Below, one piece after another: positions 62,530-64,000 of a stretch of DNA of 64,000 nt (positions are counted from its first letter, which is position 1; every line of letters starts with the position of its first letter). Source of the stretch: Aromatoleum bremense (GTDB taxonomy: Bacteria; Pseudomonadota; Gammaproteobacteria; Burkholderiales; Rhodocyclaceae); contig NZ_CP059467.1 of assembly GCF_017894365.1 (NCBI RefSeq), positions 3,286,001 to 3,350,000 on the forward strand. The letters are read 5' to 3'. The notes beneath the pieces were generated by a model that ran no database searches, was not told the DNA's origin, and saw only the letters and a list, made by a program, of their open reading frames with translations. Made by a program: the position numbers and the translations under genes.

Positions 62530-64000
62530 GCGGGTGGGTGCTGCTGCTCGGCAGCCTGTCGGGGCTGGCGCTGGCCGAACCGCTGGACCGGGTCGAACAG
62601 CAGCGCTGGCTGCTGGAGCAGGTCAGGATCGGCGAAGCGCAGTACCGCGAGGAACTGGTGCGCGATTCGCTCGCGCGGCTCGAACGCATCGCCCCGGATG
62701 ACCCGGAAACCCTGTTCGCGACCCTGCGGCTGTCGCTGCGAAAGCGGGATGCCGGCCAGGCCGGTCGCCTGCTCGAGCGCCTGCGCCGCCTGGCACCGGA
62801 TTCGCCGCTGCTGCGGCACGGTGAAGTGCTGCTGCGCCTGCATGATGCCGCCAGCCAGCGCACGCTGCAGCAGGCCCGGTTGCTTGCCGCCGGCGGCCGG
62901 CGCGTGCAGGCGCGCGCGCTCTACGAGCAGCTGTTCGGTACCGAGCCGCCGGACTTGGCGCTCGCGCTGGAATACTGGCGCCTGCGTGCCGCCATCGATG
63001 TCCAGCCGTGGCAAGCGATCGAACAGTTGCGCGCGCTGGACCGGCAATACCCGGGAAACGTCGCCCTGCGCCAAACCCTTGTCGACCTGCTGTTCGCCGC
63101 CCGACACAACGAAGAAGCGTTGCGGGTGCTCGGGCAACTCGCGGCCGATCCGGCCGCGCGCGATGCCGCCGCGCAAAGGGAATTCGACTACCTGGCCGAA
63201 TTGCCGGTCAGCCGCGACAGCGCCCGGGCCTGGCAGCGGTTCCTTGCGCGCTACCCGGATTCGTCCCGGCGCGGCGACGCGCAAACCCGTCTCCAGGCCC
63301 AGCAGCGGCTGCTTGCCAACCCGGCCTGGCAAGCCGGGCAGCGCGGCAAGCGGCTGCTGGGGCAGGGAGAGATTGCCGCCGCCGAGATGGAATTGCGCCG
63401 GGCGCTGCGCCGTTATCCGGAGGACGCCAGCCTGCACGGCGAACTCGGTTATGCCCTGCTGCGGCTGGGGCGCCACGACGCGGCGTATGCGGCCTTGCGC
63501 CAGGCCCTGGCCATGGAGCAGGACGACTCGGCGATCAGCCGGTGGCGCGACCTGATGATCACCAGCCGCTACTGGATGCTGGTGAAGCAGGCCGACCAGG
63601 CGCTCGACGCCGGTGATTCCGCCGCCGCGCATCGACTGTACCGCGAGGCCCGGGGGGTGAAGCCGGGCGATGCCTTCGCCCTCGTTGGCCTGGGCCGGGT
63701 GGCGCAGGCACAGGGCGACGATGCCGAAGCCGAACGCCTGCTGCTGGAGGCGCATCGGCTCGACCCGGCGAGCGGCGATGTCATTCGCGGCATGGTACGG
63801 CTGTACCGCGATCGGCAGCCCGAGCGCGCGGAGGCCTTGCTCGCCGGCCTGCCGATAACCCTGCGGGGCGAATTCGCCGACTCGTTGCGCGCCTTGCGTC
63901 GCGAGCGCTTCGAACGCGAGGCCGAAGCCGCCCGCGCCCGGGGGGATCGGGAGCGCGCCGTGGCGCTGCTCGAAGAGGCCGCGGTTGCGGCACCGGACGA
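62517..64000 (+). CDS. bcsC: BcsC, cellulose export protein, N-terminal TPR part (cut by window edge)
   Basis: The first 494 codons of BcsC, truncated at the window end. A signal peptide (MQRLSGWVLLLGSLSGLALA) is followed by TPR repeats rich in Leu, Ala and Arg, for example ELRRALRRYPEDASLHGELGYALLRLGRHDAA and VGLGRVAQAQGDDAEAERLLLEA. The outer-membrane barrel expected at the C-terminus lies outside. BcsC forms the periplasmic scaffold and pore for cellulose. The ATG at 62517 overlaps the bcsZ stop by 13 bases. Confidence 0.93.
   Translation, partial: MQRLSGWVLLLGSLSGLALAEPLDRVEQQRWLLEQVRIGEAQYREELVRDSLARLERIAPDDPETLFATLRLSLRKRDAGQAGRLLERLRRLAPDSPLLRHGEVLLRLHDAASQRTLQQARLLAAGGRRVQARALYEQLFGTEPPDLALALEYWRLRAAIDVQPWQAIEQLRALDRQYPGNVALRQTLVDLLFAARHNEEALRVLGQLAADPAARDAAAQREFDYLAELPVSRDSARAWQRFLARYPDSSRRGDAQTRLQAQQRLLANPAWQAGQRGKRLLGQGEIAAAEMELRRALRRYPEDASLHGELGYALLRLGRHDAAYAALRQALAMEQDDSAISRWRDLMITSRYWMLVKQADQALDAGDSAAAHRLYREARGVKPGDAFALVGLGRVAQAQGDDAEAERLLLEAHRLDPASGDVIRGMVRLYRDRQPERAEALLAGLPITLRGEFADSLRALRRERFEREAEAARARGDRERAVALLEEAAVAAPD

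Overview
The window is about 64 kb of uniformly GC-rich DNA. It most resembles a denitrifying betaproteobacterium of the Rhodocyclales (Azoarcus / Aromatoleum / Thauera type). The basis is an NO-reductase cluster with a Dnr-type regulator, an NsrR-linked NO-detoxifying flavorubredoxin, an acetate-uptake and sensing block, and a circularly permuted (two-piece) tmRNA gene encoding the tag ANDERFAVAA. No transposase, integrase, phage gene or CRISPR array was recognised. The genus is inferred from gene content and was not tested by any search.

Layout. 1-2.1 kb: the N-terminal part of putA (minus strand, cut by the window edge) and a stranded C-terminal piece of a cardiolipin synthase. 2.2-4.8 kb: a hydrolase, a VIT-family transporter, a small secreted protein and an AT-rich leader. 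4.8-8.1 kb: a single-chain NorV-rubredoxin-NorW fusion followed by nsrR. 8.2-14.7 kb: housekeeping and accessory genes (LigB-type dioxygenase, aroD, ketopantoate reductase, HNH nuclease, hydrolase, tandem Usp) with tRNA-fMet and tRNA-Thr on the minus strand.

14.7-24 kb: the respiratory NO reductase region, all on the minus strand. norCB has its own terminator and a Dnr box. norE-norF-norQ, a DUF4870-like membrane protein, a polyferredoxin, norD and dnr follow with overlaps or gaps of a few bases up to about 40 bases, behind a second Dnr box. An HD-GYP gene lies beyond dnr. 24.2-36 kb: class I fumarase, then a co-directional acetate block made of acs, a small membrane protein, a CrbS/CbrA-like symporter-kinase, a single-domain response regulator, a membrane PAS protein fused to a DnaQ-type exonuclease, and a sodium:acetate-type symporter.

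36-48.4 kb: a CheR-PAS-GGDEF-EAL protein, a cytochrome oxidase cluster (subunit II, fused subunits I+III, a small membrane protein, CtaG-like factor) flanked by HemJ/CopD-like and DUF2231 proteins, and an epimerase fused to a VKOR-type thiol oxidoreductase. 48.9-51.8 kb: small genes (PCD, ICMT-like, WGR, SRAP) and the permuted ssrA. 52.2 kb to the end: one tightly overlapping cellulose operon bcsE-F-G-R-Q-A-B-Z-C, cut off within bcsC. It specifies c-di-GMP-controlled synthesis and export of cellulose, probably modified with phosphoethanolamine.

Genes with related roles sit together: two separate NO responses (respiratory cNOR under Dnr, detoxifying NorVW under NsrR), acetate activation, sensing and uptake in one block, and c-di-GMP input (HD-GYP, GGDEF-EAL) alongside a cellulose machine that carries c-di-GMP receptors (BcsA PilZ, BcsE).
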